From: an uncultured Eubacterium sp.
GTDB taxonomy: Bacteria > Bacillota > Clostridia > Lachnospirales > Lachnospiraceae
NCBI GenBank assembly: GCA_910584065.1
Contig: CAJTZN010000021.1
Coordinates: 1-58,283, forward strand
Length of the DNA stretch: 58,283 bases
Reading direction: 5' to 3'
Shown one piece after another: positions 33,048-41,177 of the stretch (within the stretch, counting starts at the first letter, position 1; the number at the start of each line of letters is the position of its first letter). Under the pieces are notes generated by a model. The model worked only from the letters and a program-made list of their open reading frames with translations, had not been told where the DNA came from and made no database searches. The position numbers and the translations under genes were made by a program.

Positions 33048-34313
33048 ATGAAACACACGATCGTCAACCTGGATCAGGTGAAAGAAATAGAAAAGACATA
33101 TCCCACCCCTTTTCACATCTACGATGAAAAGGCGATCCGCGAAAATGCCCGCGCGCTGAAACAGGCATTTTCCTGGAACAAAGGGTATCGGGAATACTTT
33201 GCGGTAAAAGCGACGCCGAACCCGTTTATCTTAAAAATACTACAGGAGGAAGGCTGCGGCGTGGACTGCTCGTCGCTGACCGAACTCATGCTCTCCGAGG
33301 CGCTCGGCTTCCGCGGTGAGGACATTATGTTTTCCTCGAACGTCACGCCTTTGGAAGAGTACAAAAAAGCGGACGAGCTCGGCGCCTATATCAATCTGGA
33401 CGACGCAACGCACATCGAATTCCTCGCCGACGGCGTGGGCATTCCGGAAACGATCTGCTGCCGCTACAACCCGGGCGGCGTGTTCGAACTGGGAACAGAC
33501 ATCATGGACAACCCCGGCGACGCGAAGTACGGTTTTACGAAAGAGCAGCTGATCGACGGCTACAAAAAACTGATGGACCTCGGCGCCAAAAAATTCGGCC
33601 TTCACGCCTTTATCGCCAGCAATACCGTGTCGAATGAATATTACCCGACGCTTGCCGGCATCCTGTTCGAACTCGCCGTGGAACTGAAGGAAAAAACCGG
33701 GGCGGACATCCGCTTCATCAACCTCTCTGGCGGCATCGGCATTCCCTACACGCCGGACAAGGCACCCAATGATATCCAGGTGATCGGGGAGGGCGTCCGC
33801 CAGAAATTTGAGGAAATACTCGTTCCCGCCGGCCTCGGCGACGTAGCGATCTTTACCGAACTGGGGCGCTACATGCTCGGCCCTTACGGACAGCTCGTGA
33901 CGAAGTGCATCCACCAGAAGCACATTTACAAAGAATATATCGGTCTGAACACCTGCGCCTGCGACCTGATGAGGCCGGCGATGTACGGCGCCTACCACCA
34001 CATCACGGTGCTCGGCAAAGAAAATGAGCCGTGCGACCACAAATACGATGTCACCGGCTCCCTCTGTGAAAATAATGATAAATTCGCGATCGACCGCATG
34101 CTCCCGAACATCGAGATCGGCGACTATCTCGTCATCCACGACACGGGGGCACACGGCTACGCGATGGGGTATAATTACAATGGCAAGTTAAAATCCCCGG
34201 AGCTGCTCTTAAAAGAGGACGGAAGCGTGCAGATGATCCGCCGCGGCGAGACGCCGAAGGATTATTTTGCCACCTTTGATTTCAGTTCGATTCTGGACGA
34301 CATGAAATATTAA
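33048..34313 (+). CDS. lysA: Diaminopimelate decarboxylase
   Basis: 421 residues; alanine-racemase-fold PLP enzyme converting meso-diaminopimelate to L-lysine. Visible motifs: TPFHIYDEKAIRENA, the PLP lysine in EYFAVKATPNP, the glycine-rich INLSGGIGIPY, EGVRQKFEEI with ELGRYMLGPYG, and the second-chain catalytic CDLMRPAMYGAYH. The length matches the family. It starts at an ATG after GAGGAGG. It stands alone with its own promoter, and its 3' end overlaps the converging aminopeptidase gene by 4 bases. A carboxynorspermidine decarboxylase is the alternative but lacks this ordering of motifs. Confidence 0.88.
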   Translation: MKHTIVNLDQVKEIEKTYPTPFHIYDEKAIRENARALKQAFSWNKGYREYFAVKATPNPFILKILQEEGCGVDCSSLTELMLSEALGFRGEDIMFSSNVTPLEEYKKADELGAYINLDDATHIEFLADGVGIPETICCRYNPGGVFELGTDIMDNPGDAKYGFTKEQLIDGYKKLMDLGAKKFGLHAFIASNTVSNEYYPTLAGILFELAVELKEKTGADIRFINLSGGIGIPYTPDKAPNDIQVIGEGVRQKFEEILVPAGLGDVAIFTELGRYMLGPYGQLVTKCIHQKHIYKEYIGLNTCACDLMRPAMYGAYHHITVLGKENEPCDHKYDVTGSLCENNDKFAIDRMLPNIEIGDYLVIHDTGAHGYAMGYNYNGKLKSPELLLKEDGSVQMIRRGETPKDYFATFDFSSILDDMKY

Positions 34314-35701
34314 TTCGCCCCAAAGATATCTTCCAAAAATACGACATAGCCTTTCATCGTCTCGTAGACATCGGCTTTGCTGACGACCTCCCACGGCGCA
34401 TGCATATTGAGCACGGGAACGCCGCAGTCAATGACTTCCATGCCATAGAGGGCCAGTATATAGGCGATCGTTCCGCCGCCGCCGATGTCCACTTTTCCGA
34501 GTTCTGCCGTCTGGTACACGACCTTGCGGTCATCCAGTATTTTGCGGATACCGGAAATGTACTCCGCGTTGGCGTCGTTGCTGCCGGATTTTCCGCGCGA
34601 GCCGGTGAATTTATTGAACACCATTCCCTTTCCGAAATAGGCGGCGTTGTTCGGCTCATAGGCGGCCTTAAACGTCGGGTCGAACGCGGCGCTCACATCG
34701 GAAGAGAGCATTTTAGAATTTGACAGGCACCGGCGGAGCGTCAGTTCGCTGTATACTCCCATCGCATTCAGTATTTCCGCCACGTTATTTTCAAATGTCC
34801 GGGACTGCATGCCGGTAGCGCCCACGCTGCCGACTTCTTCTTTATCGACGAGAAGGCAGCACGTCGTATGTTCGGTGTTCTCCACCTCTAACATCGCCTT
34901 GAGCGAAGTGAACGCGCACACGCGGTCATCCTGTCCGTATCCTATGATCATGCTGGCGTCGATCCCGGCCTCCCTTGCTTTTCCGGCGGGGACGACTTCT
35001 AATTCTGCCGAAAGGAAATCTTCCTCTTCCATCTCATATTTTTCTTTTAAGATCTGCAGCACGCTGCGCTTAACCGCATCCTTTTCTTCATCCTTCAGCG
35101 GCATGCTTGCAAATAAAATATCGAGTTCCTCGCCTTCAATGACTTTATTTGCCTTTTTCTCCATCCGCTCGCCGGCCAGATGGATGAGCAGGTCTGTCAC
35201 GCAGAATACGGGATCGGTTTCTTCCTCGCCGATGTTGACTTCCACGACCGTGCCGTCCTTTTTCACGACGACGCCGTGGATCGCCAGCGGCAGCGTCACC
35301 CACTGGTATTTTTTAATGCCGCCGTAATAGTGCGTGTCGAGGTAGGCAAATCCGCCCTCCTCGTACAGGGGATTCTGCTTGATGTCGAGGCGCGGGGAAT
35401 CAATATGCGCCCCGAGGATCGCCATGCCATCCTCGAGCGGCTTCTTTCCGATCTGGAACAGGGCGATCATTTTCTTCATCCCAACCGCGTACACCTTGTC
35501 GCCGGCTTTCAGCGTTTTACCGGACGCCACGATGTCGGCCAGATTTTTATAGCCGGCGCTCTCTGCCATCCGGACTGCCTGTTTCACGCATTCGCGCTCA
35601 GTCTTTCCCTCATCGAGGAATGTCCGGTACTCCTTGTTCAGTTTGTTCAATTCCTTTACTTCTTTTTTCGTGTAGCCTTTCCATGCATTTTTTCGTTCCA
35701 T
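34310..35701 (-). CDS. M18 family metallo-aminopeptidase
   Basis: 463 residues, normal for M18. Zinc-site motifs: AHIDSPRLDIKQNPLY (His and the first Asp), VDKEEVGSVGATGM (catalytic Glu and metal Glu), DVSAAFDP, and a late NMHAPWEVVSKADVY with the last zinc His. These dodecameric cytosolic enzymes remove N-terminal residues, often acidic or neutral. It converges on lysA, and a small unknown gene is encoded 70 bases upstream. Confidence 0.92.
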   Translation of the reverse strand: MERKNAWKGYTKKEVKELNKLNKEYRTFLDEGKTERECVKQAVRMAESAGYKNLADIVASGKTLKAGDKVYAVGMKKMIALFQIGKKPLEDGMAILGAHIDSPRLDIKQNPLYEEGGFAYLDTHYYGGIKKYQWVTLPLAIHGVVVKKDGTVVEVNIGEEETDPVFCVTDLLIHLAGERMEKKANKVIEGEELDILFASMPLKDEEKDAVKRSVLQILKEKYEMEEEDFLSAELEVVPAGKAREAGIDASMIIGYGQDDRVCAFTSLKAMLEVENTEHTTCCLLVDKEEVGSVGATGMQSRTFENNVAEILNAMGVYSELTLRRCLSNSKMLSSDVSAAFDPTFKAAYEPNNAAYFGKGMVFNKFTGSRGKSGSNDANAEYISGIRKILDDRKVVYQTAELGKVDIGGGGTIAYILALYGMEVIDCGVPVLNMHAPWEVVSKADVYETMKGYVVFLEDIFGAN

Positions 35702-35774
35702 ATCAATTTTCCTCCTAAAAGATCCGATTATTTATTTTCTGCATCCTGTGACTTCATTATTCATCGCCGCCTCA

Positions 35775-36005
35775 TCATTCATCAAATTCTACGACGACAT
35801 AAAAACCTTTCTCATTTTCCACGATATCCTTCACCACGCCTTCCGTAGACGTAAGCCTCTCGGAAAATGGGAAATTTCCCGACATCGCAACAGCGGGTAC
35901 GATCGTATAGTAGCAGGCACTCGGCAGGAGTCCTTCGGTTACGTGGACGGTCTGCCCCGGCTCCACCAGTCCCTCCCGCTCCATTTTAAATTCCATTTCA
36001 CGCAT
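35775..36005 (-). CDS. Small unidentified protein, 76 residues
   Basis: Start ATG 36005 is well placed after GAAGGAGAAATACAT, so the gene is likely real. The protein is soluble and mostly beta by appearance, with VEPGQTVHVTEGLLPSACYY and a GFYVVVEFDE end; no membrane segment, metal motif or known family is recognised. It lies between truA and the aminopeptidase gene, both on the same strand, and is preceded by a 22-bp tandem repeat. Confidence 0.72.
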   Translation of the reverse strand: MREMEFKMEREGLVEPGQTVHVTEGLLPSACYYTIVPAVAMSGNFPFSERLTSTEGVVKDIVENEKGFYVVVEFDE

Positions 36006-36020
36006 ATGTATTTCTCCTTC

Positions 36021-36085
36021 GTTAAAACTTTTTTAGCTTAGTTAAAATCTTTTTTTAGCTTAGTTAAAATCTTTTTTTAGCTTAG
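36021..36085 (-). repeat. 22-bp tandem repeat, three copies, at the truA stop codon
   Basis: GTTAAAATCTTTTTTTAGCTTA is present as two full copies preceded by a 20-base variant. The truA stop codon (36082-36084) is in the last copy, so on the minus strand each copy supplies a further TAA. The block lies between truA and the 76-residue gene. Homopolymer-rich repeats of this kind are prone to slippage. Confidence 0.88.
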
Positions 36086-36825
36086 TCATAATATACTTTT
36101 ACCAAAAACAGTCCTTTTGCCGGCGCGGTTTCTCCCGCGTGCTTCCGCTCTTTTCGCTCCAGTATTTCCGTCATCTCCTGCGGACTCCGGCGCCCTGTCC
36201 CCACTTCGACCAACGTGCCGGTCAGGATCCGCACCATATTGTACAAAAATCCGCTTCCTTCAAAAGTGAGCAGGATCTCGTGCTCCGTCTCTTCGATCTG
36301 GATCCGGGTAAGCCGCCGTACGGTCGACTTTTTCTTTGACGCCTTCGTACAGAAACTTTTGAAATCGTGCTCTCCCACAAGCAGCCCGGCGGCTTCCCGC
36401 ATGCCCGTTATGTCGAGCGGTTCCGTCATTTTCCAGCTATATCTGCGGCGGAATACATCTTCGCTGTCGCACTTCATCAGATGGTAGCGGTATTGCTTGC
36501 CGATCGCGTGAAGGCGGCTGTGGAAGCGCTCTCCCGCTCTCTCCACCTGCAGGATGCGGATATCCTCTGGCAGGTATTCATTCAGCACCGCCCACAGCTC
36601 TTTTTCAGACGCGGCGAACGTGTCGGGCAGATGGACATTGGCGATCTGTTCGAGCGCATGAACGCCCGCATCGGTACGCCCGGCGCCGTCGATCCGGACC
36701 GGCTGTCCGACCTGTCTGGACAGCACCTCTTCTATTTTTCCCTGTATCGTCGCAGGACTGCCCGACTGCCTCTGCCATCCCTGATACCTCGTGCCGTCGT
36801 ACTGCACCTTCATCCGGTAATTCAT
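36082..36825 (-). CDS. truA: tRNA pseudouridine(38-40) synthase TruA
   Basis: 247 residues. N-terminal YRMKVQYDGTRYQGWQRQ; catalytic Asp in GRTDAGVHALEQIANV; later CTKASKKKSTVRRL and FLYNMVRILTGTLVEVG. The enzyme isomerises uridines 38-40 in the anticodon stem. Its start overlaps the stop of the upstream unknown gene by four bases, suggesting translational coupling. Confidence 0.95.
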   Translation of the reverse strand: MNYRMKVQYDGTRYQGWQRQSGSPATIQGKIEEVLSRQVGQPVRIDGAGRTDAGVHALEQIANVHLPDTFAASEKELWAVLNEYLPEDIRILQVERAGERFHSRLHAIGKQYRYHLMKCDSEDVFRRRYSWKMTEPLDITGMREAAGLLVGEHDFKSFCTKASKKKSTVRRLTRIQIEETEHEILLTFEGSGFLYNMVRILTGTLVEVGTGRRSPQEMTEILERKERKHAGETAPAKGLFLVKVYYD

Positions 36826-37349
36826 AACCGCTCCCCGCGCTTTCCCTCAAACCGGCTGCGTATCCGGAGTTCCGACATGAGTAAGGAATATCCGTCTACC
36901 CCGTCTTCAATCGACAGATCCAGACTGACAGCCATATTATTCAGCGTGCGATCGTCCAGATCGTCCCTCATCTCTTCCAGGATCTTGATCTTTTGCTTGT
37001 ATGTTTCCGCGTCCAGAAAACGGATGATGCCCGGAACTTTTTCTTCGATCTCCGGATTTATGTTCTGATCGTTCCTGCCTCCACGGTCCTCTCCCATCTC
37101 CTGGCTCCCGTTCTGGCCGATCGTCTCCATTTGGATACCGTTCCGGCCAATTTCCCTCTGCAAGGCCCCCTCTTGTTCCCGGCGGCAAAAGAGCCTCGCA
37201 AAATGCTCTGCCGCCATGACAAACACTTCGTAATCGTCCGACAATTCCTGGAAGCAGACGGCCTTCGTCCCGTCCGGAAGTATCCGGCACTGCGATATGA
37301 CCTGAATTGCTTTGTTTGACTTTCTTGAATAATAAATATCCTGCAGCAT
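36822..37349 (-). CDS. Unidentified 175-residue protein coupled to truA
   Basis: An ATG after GAGGTG at 37349, and ATGA overlap with truA at the end, support a genuine gene. It is hydrophilic with an N-terminal beta-rich part (ISQCRILPDGTKAVCFQELS), a Gln/Gly/Asn-rich linker (about residues 65-95) and a helical C-terminus (TYKQKIKILEEMRDDLDDRT, then LSIEDGVDGYSLL). No family is recognised. Its tight link to truA suggests a cytosolic, perhaps RNA-related, role, but that is only positional inference. Confidence 0.7.
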   Translation of the reverse strand: MLQDIYYSRKSNKAIQVISQCRILPDGTKAVCFQELSDDYEVFVMAAEHFARLFCRREQEGALQREIGRNGIQMETIGQNGSQEMGEDRGGRNDQNINPEIEEKVPGIIRFLDAETYKQKIKILEEMRDDLDDRTLNNMAVSLDLSIEDGVDGYSLLMSELRIRSRFEGKRGERL

Positions 37350-37431
37350 CTACTTACACCTCTATTTCATTTTCCACACTATCATAGATCTCATGATATT
37401 CTAACACAAACATACCCTGCGTGTCAAAAGG

Positions 37432-37459
37432 TTGACTTATGACAAAAATCAAGTATAAT
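37432..37459 (+). promoter_or_regulatory. Promoter of the KDPG aldolase/VOC gene
   Basis: TTGACT (37432-37437), 16 bases, TATAAT (37454-37459). Strong consensus match, 49 bases before the start codon. Confidence 0.8.
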
Positions 37460-37507
37460 GGAAGTAACTCTACTAATTTACTATTTTGCAGAAAGGGAGA
37501 CGAAAAT

Positions 37508-38473
37508 ATGAACGACACTCTTGTTACACTTTCAAAAATCGGTATCGTGCCGGTCGTGGCACTGAATCATCTCGAAGACGCAAGACCGCTGGCAAAGGCA
37601 CTTTGCGAGGGCGGGCTTCCGTGCGCGGAGGTTACGTTCCGCACCGCTTGCGCCGAGGAGGCCATCCGCATCATGACCGATGAATTTCCTCAGATGTTGA
37701 TCGGGGCCGGCACAGTACTTACGACCGAACAGGCGGAACGCGCCGTGAAAGCCGGCGCCAAATTTATCGTCAGCCCGGGACTGAATCCGGAAGTCGTCAA
37801 ATACTGCGTGGACAGAAACATTCCTGTGACACCCGGATGCGCCAATCCGAGCGACATTGAGCAGGCGATCTCCCTCGGTTTGGACGTTGTAAAAATATTT
37901 CCGGCAGAAGCGATCGGCGGATTGAAACTGATCAAGTCGCTGGCGGCGCCTTATGTAAACATGAAATTTATGCCGACCGGCGGGATCAACGCCAAAAATC
38001 TCAATGAATACCTGGCCTTCGACCGCATTATCGCCTGCGGAGGGAGCTGGATGGTTGGCAGCGCGCTCATCGACGCCGGTAAATTTGATGAAATTACGGA
38101 ACTCACGAGAGAAGCCGTGCGGAACATGCTGGGATTCCATCTGAAACACGTGGGCATTAATTCGGCAGACGAAAAAGAAGCCGCAAAAATGGCAGAATCT
38201 TTTAGCAAAATGTTCGGCTACGAGAGCAGGGAAACCGATGTATCTTTCTTCTGCGGAAATGAGATTGAAGTCATGAAATCGACCGGAAAGGGAACGATGG
38301 GACATATGGCGATCGGATGCAATTCGGTGGACCGCGCCGTCTATCATCTCGAGTCACAGGGCGTGGAATTTGAAAAGGATACGGCGCTTTATACGAATAA
38401 AGGCGCTTTGAGGTTCATCTACATCAAAGGCGAGTATGGCGGATTTGCCATCCATCTGACGCTGAACGACTGA
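37508..38473 (+). CDS. eda: KDPG/KHG aldolase fused to a VOC (glyoxalase-fold) domain
   Basis: 321 residues. Residues 1-205 are a class I 2-keto-3-deoxy-6-phosphogluconate / 2-keto-4-hydroxyglutarate aldolase: Glu41 and Arg45 in CAEVTFRTACAE, the Schiff-base Lys129 in VVKIFPAEAIGG, and PTGGINAKNL. Residues 212-321 are a single VOC domain (LGFHLKHVGINS, MAESFSKMFGY, GHMAIGCNSVDRAVYHLE). Aldolase cleaves KDPG to pyruvate and glyceraldehyde-3-phosphate in hexuronate catabolism; the role of the VOC tail is unknown and may be structural or sensory. Start ATG 37508 has AAGGGAG upstream; the open frame extends further without a site. It is a monocistronic gene with its own promoter and terminator. 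Confidence 0.88.
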   Translation: MNDTLVTLSKIGIVPVVALNHLEDARPLAKALCEGGLPCAEVTFRTACAEEAIRIMTDEFPQMLIGAGTVLTTEQAERAVKAGAKFIVSPGLNPEVVKYCVDRNIPVTPGCANPSDIEQAISLGLDVVKIFPAEAIGGLKLIKSLAAPYVNMKFMPTGGINAKNLNEYLAFDRIIACGGSWMVGSALIDAGKFDEITELTREAVRNMLGFHLKHVGINSADEKEAAKMAESFSKMFGYESRETDVSFFCGNEIEVMKSTGKGTMGHMAIGCNSVDRAVYHLESQGVEFEKDTALYTNKGALRFIYIKGEYGGFAIHLTLND

Positions 38474-38505
38474 TCTATATAACAGAGGAAACGACGGCAT
38501 ATTTT

Positions 38506-38550
38506 ATGCGGCTGCACCGATTTTTCCAAACCGGCGCAGCCGCATTTTTT
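38506..38550 (+). terminator. Terminator of the aldolase gene
   Basis: ATGCGGCTGCACCG and CGGCGCAGCCGCAT form a 14-position stem with one mismatch, a 12-base loop, followed by TTTTTT on the plus strand. Confidence 0.88.
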
Positions 38551-38579
38551 AACGAACCTTTCACGACCCATGATAAACA

Positions 38580-40664
38580 TCATTGAGACTTACTGTAATA
38601 GCACGACACGCTTTGACCTTCCTCTTCACGCGCAAGCGATAACATATAGCCGTCATCACTTCCTTTCCAGAATACAGCGCCGCTCACCGGTTCATAGTTA
38701 TCCGGCGTGAGATAGTACAGATTATCCTTTTCCGCGCTGACGACGCGGTGAAACTCTTCCGCCCCGTACTCTGCCTCAAAGATTCCGTCCCTCGTGGCAA
38801 GAAGGATCGTATCTCCGCTCACTCCCACAGCACACCCGTCGATCTCTTCCTTTTCCATATCAAACTTCGCCCCGGTCTGCAGTACATACGACGATCCGCC
38901 AAACTCGTCCTGCACGGAGATCTCCAAGCGATTCGTTTGCTGGTTCATGATGAGTCTGACGATAAAATCATCCCCGGCCTGAGGCATACTTCCCAGTGTA
39001 CTCCAATCTTGTAATGGCGTGAGATCGTCCACTTTTTCCCCCGTTTTGCTGTTGTACAAGGCAAACGTCTCTTCCGTCTGCACAAAGTAATTGCCGTCGG
39101 CAAAAAATCCATAACTATTATAGAGTGTCTCATCGCCCTTTTTGACTACCGGTACGTCGAGTTCCGCAACGTCTCCCGTCCCCTCATCGATCCGGAACAG
39201 CAGCTGGTCCACCGGGTACCAGACTTTGTACCATTCTTCCTCCCGGCCTTCATATTTTTCACTTTCCGAAAACGGAACGGAGTATTCGACAAAAGAAAGG
39301 TACAAATGATTATCCGCATCGTAAAACAGCTCGTGCAGCGAACAGTTTTTTCCCTCGAGCAGCCGAACCAGCGCCTGATCCCATGTTATGTCCGCCTTAT
39401 TCCATGCACCTGACTCAAAAACAGCTTTGCCAAACGATACCGTCCGTTCCTCCGGCATGGTTACCAATTCGGTGATCATCACAAACGTCCCGTTCCGATC
39501 CACCGTCATAATGCCGCCATTTGACTCAGTTTTGTCATCGTCGCTCCATTGGATGTCCGCTGTCACGGCCTGCTCCACATAAACGGCATCTGTATTTTCC
39601 TTCGACACGTCTTCCTGCGGCAGCGCACTCGTCTGGGGCGGGTCTGACGAAGCGATCCCGCAGCCGCATACGAGTACGGCCGCGGCAAGCACCGCTGTCA
39701 TAAACTTCGTCGGCTTCTTATATTTCATCACCTGATGGATGCGCTCTTTCACCATACCGGCGCCAAATGCGGCGTGGGAACGGAGCTCGCGGTTTTCACC
39801 GCTCGCCATCGTCAGCAGCAGATAGGAATACCGTTTTTTACAATCCGAACCCATTTTGCGGATCACCGCCTCATCACACGAGATTTCCATATCGGTGATC
39901 AGAAGCCGGTAGGCGACCCAGACGAGCGGATTAAACCACAACGCCGAGAACATGAGAAACGCAAACGGCTTGATCCGGTAATCCCAGCGCCTGATATGAA
40001 TCCTCTCATGCACGAGGATATACTCCAGCGCCTCTCCCTCTGTTCCGGCCGGCACATAAATTTTAGGGAAAATGATCCCGCCGACGAACGAACCGCACGA
40101 GTCGTGATGCTCATACACGTTGTCATATACGTGCACCGCATTTCGAAAATGCCTGCGGCTGCGTGACAGCGAGCGGCACAGATAGAACACACAGCACATC
40201 ACCCCGGCCAGCCAGATGGACAATACGATCCATTCCGGCCGGATCGAAAACGGCATCACCCCGGACGATCCATTTCCCTTGCTTTCATCCTTTGCGTCCA
40301 TCTTTTGTTTCCCGTCCTTTTCCTGCGCCGGGGAATCCCCGGATGTCAGGCGGTATCCATTTTGCGGACCGCCTGATGATTTTTTCTGTCCGGCGGTTTC
40401 CAGCAAATGCTTTTGTTCGGTGGATCGTTTCACATCGGCGATCGTCTGGCCCACGCTCACCGGCATGAATTCATACATGCCACTCAGTGAAAACGGGCAG
40501 GCGATGCGCAGCACGACCATCACCCACAATATGTACATCCCGATCCTCGGCATGCGCTTCATCGCGGGACGGATCAAAAGCAACAGTCCGATCACGACGG
40601 ACACCGAAATACACAACTCCCACAATTCACCCAAAATGGGATCCTGCATCAATCTCTCTGCCAT
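38580..40664 (-). CDS. M56 (BlaR1/MecR1-like) membrane metallopeptidase sensor
   Basis: 694 residues. Four to five membrane helices: about 15-35, 42-60, 145-165, 230-250 and 322-340. The zinc motif HERIH is in YILVHERIHIRRWDY (about 218-222), and the third-ligand region MEISCDEAVIRKM follows. The C-terminal 350 residues are extracellular, beta-rich with WSDDD and GNYFVQTEET repeats, and contain no penicillin-binding SxxK/SxN/KTG set, so the signal is probably not a beta-lactam. The gene is translationally adjacent to blaI (stop and start abut). The predicted role is cleavage that triggers inactivation of the BlaI-like repressor when an external signal binds. Confidence 0.85.
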   Translation of the reverse strand: MAERLMQDPILGELWELCISVSVVIGLLLLIRPAMKRMPRIGMYILWVMVVLRIACPFSLSGMYEFMPVSVGQTIADVKRSTEQKHLLETAGQKKSSGGPQNGYRLTSGDSPAQEKDGKQKMDAKDESKGNGSSGVMPFSIRPEWIVLSIWLAGVMCCVFYLCRSLSRSRRHFRNAVHVYDNVYEHHDSCGSFVGGIIFPKIYVPAGTEGEALEYILVHERIHIRRWDYRIKPFAFLMFSALWFNPLVWVAYRLLITDMEISCDEAVIRKMGSDCKKRYSYLLLTMASGENRELRSHAAFGAGMVKERIHQVMKYKKPTKFMTAVLAAAVLVCGCGIASSDPPQTSALPQEDVSKENTDAVYVEQAVTADIQWSDDDKTESNGGIMTVDRNGTFVMITELVTMPEERTVSFGKAVFESGAWNKADITWDQALVRLLEGKNCSLHELFYDADNHLYLSFVEYSVPFSESEKYEGREEEWYKVWYPVDQLLFRIDEGTGDVAELDVPVVKKGDETLYNSYGFFADGNYFVQTEETFALYNSKTGEKVDDLTPLQDWSTLGSMPQAGDDFIVRLIMNQQTNRLEISVQDEFGGSSYVLQTGAKFDMEKEEIDGCAVGVSGDTILLATRDGIFEAEYGAEEFHRVVSAEKDNLYYLTPDNYEPVSGAVFWKGSDDGYMLSLAREEEGQSVSCYYSKSQ

Positions 40665-41021
40665 TTACTCACACTCCTCGATAAACTTTTTCAGTTCTTC
40701 AATCTGCGACCGGCTCAGCTTGGTCTTTTCCGCGAATGCCGTTACAAACTTATAGATGGAGCCGTCAAACCGGTCGTTTACGATCTGGTTACTCTCCCGA
40801 GCCATATACTCTTCAAGACTCATGACCGCCGATACGACACTATCCTTATTTTGGAAAATCCCCGCTTGGCACAGGTTTCGCAAAACGGTATAGGTCGTCG
40901 GTTTCTTCCAGCCCAGTTTTTCGCTGCAAAGTTTCACCAGTTCCCCCGAGCGGACCGGCTCGTTCTCCCAGACGATCCTTGCAAACGCCATCTCACTCTC
41001 TGACAACATATTATCTCGCAT
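40665..41021 (-). CDS. blaI: BlaI/MecI family repressor
   Basis: 118 residues, a standard BlaI. LSESEMAFARIVWENEPVRSGEL is the winged-helix start, KKPTTYTVLRNLCQAGIF the recognition helix and wing, and the C-terminal helical dimerisation domain ends IEELKKFIEECE. ATG 41021 follows AAAGGAGG. The repressor should bind two matching dyads in its own promoter; the next gene encodes the M56 protease that would relieve it. Confidence 0.93.
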   Translation of the reverse strand: MRDNMLSESEMAFARIVWENEPVRSGELVKLCSEKLGWKKPTTYTVLRNLCQAGIFQNKDSVVSAVMSLEEYMARESNQIVNDRFDGSIYKFVTAFAEKTKLSRSQIEELKKFIEECE

Positions 41022-41040
41022 AGGCTGCCTCCTTTCTGTT

Positions 41041-41099
41041 GGTTTATTATCTATAAACCTCATTTTGTCTAGTTTATCATCTATAAACCAGTTTGTCAA
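41041..41099 (-). promoter_or_regulatory. blaI promoter with two BlaI operator dyads
   Basis: Minus strand -35 TTGACA (41094-41099), 17 bases, -10 TAAACT (41071-41076). Operator 1, GTTTAT-N5-ATAAAC, at 41072-41088 fills the spacer and covers the -10. Operator 2, GGTTTAT-N5-ATAAACC, is at 41041-41059. Their centres are about 30 bp apart, three helical turns, so two repressor dimers would bind the same face. Confidence 0.8.
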
Positions 41100-41177
41100 G
41101 TGGAAAAATTTCGCAGAAAATGCGTTGATCGAATTTTGAAAAAGACAAAATGAACGGAGAATCCCCTGTCGTTATCA

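Noticed and set aside
33240..34154. 304-codon minus-strand frame opposite lysA
   Set aside because: Antisense shadow in a GC-biased region; no start signal and lysA has all its catalytic motifs.
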